From: an uncultured Collinsella sp.
GTDB lineage: Bacteria > Actinomycetota > Coriobacteriia > Coriobacteriales > Coriobacteriaceae
Direction of reading: 5' to 3'
DNA length: 6,946 nucleotides
Assembly: GCA_958407085.1 (NCBI GenBank)
Contig: CATYHY010000072.1
Span: forward strand, 1 to 6,946
The position numbers and the translations under genes were made by a program. Positions 6,899 to 6,946 of the stretch are shown one piece after another (the first letter of the stretch is position 1; the number at the start of each line of letters is the position of its first letter). The notes under the pieces were generated by a model. That model made no database searches. It worked only from the letters and a program-made list of their open reading frames with translations, and was not told the DNA's origin.

Positions 6899-6930
6899 AA
6901 AAAGGGGGAGGCCGCGAGGCCTCCCCCTTC
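6899..6930 (-). terminator. Intrinsic terminator of a minus-strand transcript entering from the right
   Basis: A 12-bp perfect stem pairs 6902-6913 with 6918-6929, mostly G-C, closed by a 4-base loop (GCGA on the plus strand, TCGC on the minus). Read on the minus strand, the stem runs into a run of five T (6903-6899) and then GCGTTT, the usual arrangement of a Rho-independent terminator. On the plus strand the stem is followed by CTCAGTTC, with no U tract. It therefore ends a minus-strand gene located beyond 6946 and separates it from the acpS operon. Confidence 0.85.
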
Positions 6931-6946
6931 TCAGTTCAAGCGCACG

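Noticed and set aside
6899..6930. Hairpin as a plus-strand terminator
   Set aside because: On the plus strand the stem is followed by CTCAGTTC, not a U run, and no plus-strand gene leads into it.
1..6946. CRISPR array, tRNA/rRNA, insertion sequence, phage or defence genes
   Set aside because: I saw no spaced direct repeats, cloverleaf-like or rRNA sequence, transposase motifs or integrase motifs. Six housekeeping genes and one short intergenic region account for the window.

Overview
The window is one compact operon read entirely from the minus strand, right to left. Six housekeeping genes are packed with 14 bases of overlap to 12 bases of spacing: acpS, nnr (a NnrE-NnrD fusion), alr, a family 4 uracil-DNA glycosylase, tsaE, and a very long last gene that runs off the left edge. 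I see no plus-strand genes, RNA genes, mobile elements, repeat arrays or CRISPR.

The left third (1-2350) is the main feature. No stop codon interrupts a 783-codon minus-strand frame that encodes, in order, TsaB, RimI and TsaD in one polypeptide. It is cut at the window edge with probably a few tens of TsaD residues missing. The gene before it is tsaE, so three of the four bacterial tRNA t6A37 proteins (TsaB, TsaD, TsaE; not TsaC) are encoded here, together with the ribosomal protein S18 N-acetyltransferase. The middle holds the Fe-S uracil-DNA glycosylase (2856-3476) and alanine racemase (3485-4630). The right part holds the bifunctional NAD(P)HX repair enzyme (4633-6249) and holo-ACP synthase (6250-6789), whose start is corrected here from its Shine-Dalgarno sequence.

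The last 157 bases (6790-6946) are intergenic. They contain a strong intrinsic terminator for a minus-strand transcript entering from the right, then two candidate sigma-A-type promoters for this operon, one with a small inverted repeat in its spacer. The operon therefore appears to begin here as a separate transcription unit.

The GC-rich coding sequence, the Actinobacteria/Firmicutes-like order acpS-nnr-alr-tsaE-tsaB-rimI-tsaD and the domain fusions suggest a high-GC Gram-positive, most plausibly a Coriobacteriia gut actinobacterium such as Collinsella or a relative. This is inference from gene order and recollection of the group, not a database match. The genes cover several basic processes: carrier-protein activation for lipid synthesis, nicotinamide cofactor repair, D-alanine for peptidoglycan, uracil removal from DNA, and tRNA/ribosome modification. 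I found no convincing new defence, mobile or secretion system. The most interesting items are the triple fusion, the altered and extended AcpS, and the glycosylase placed inside the alr-tsa operon.
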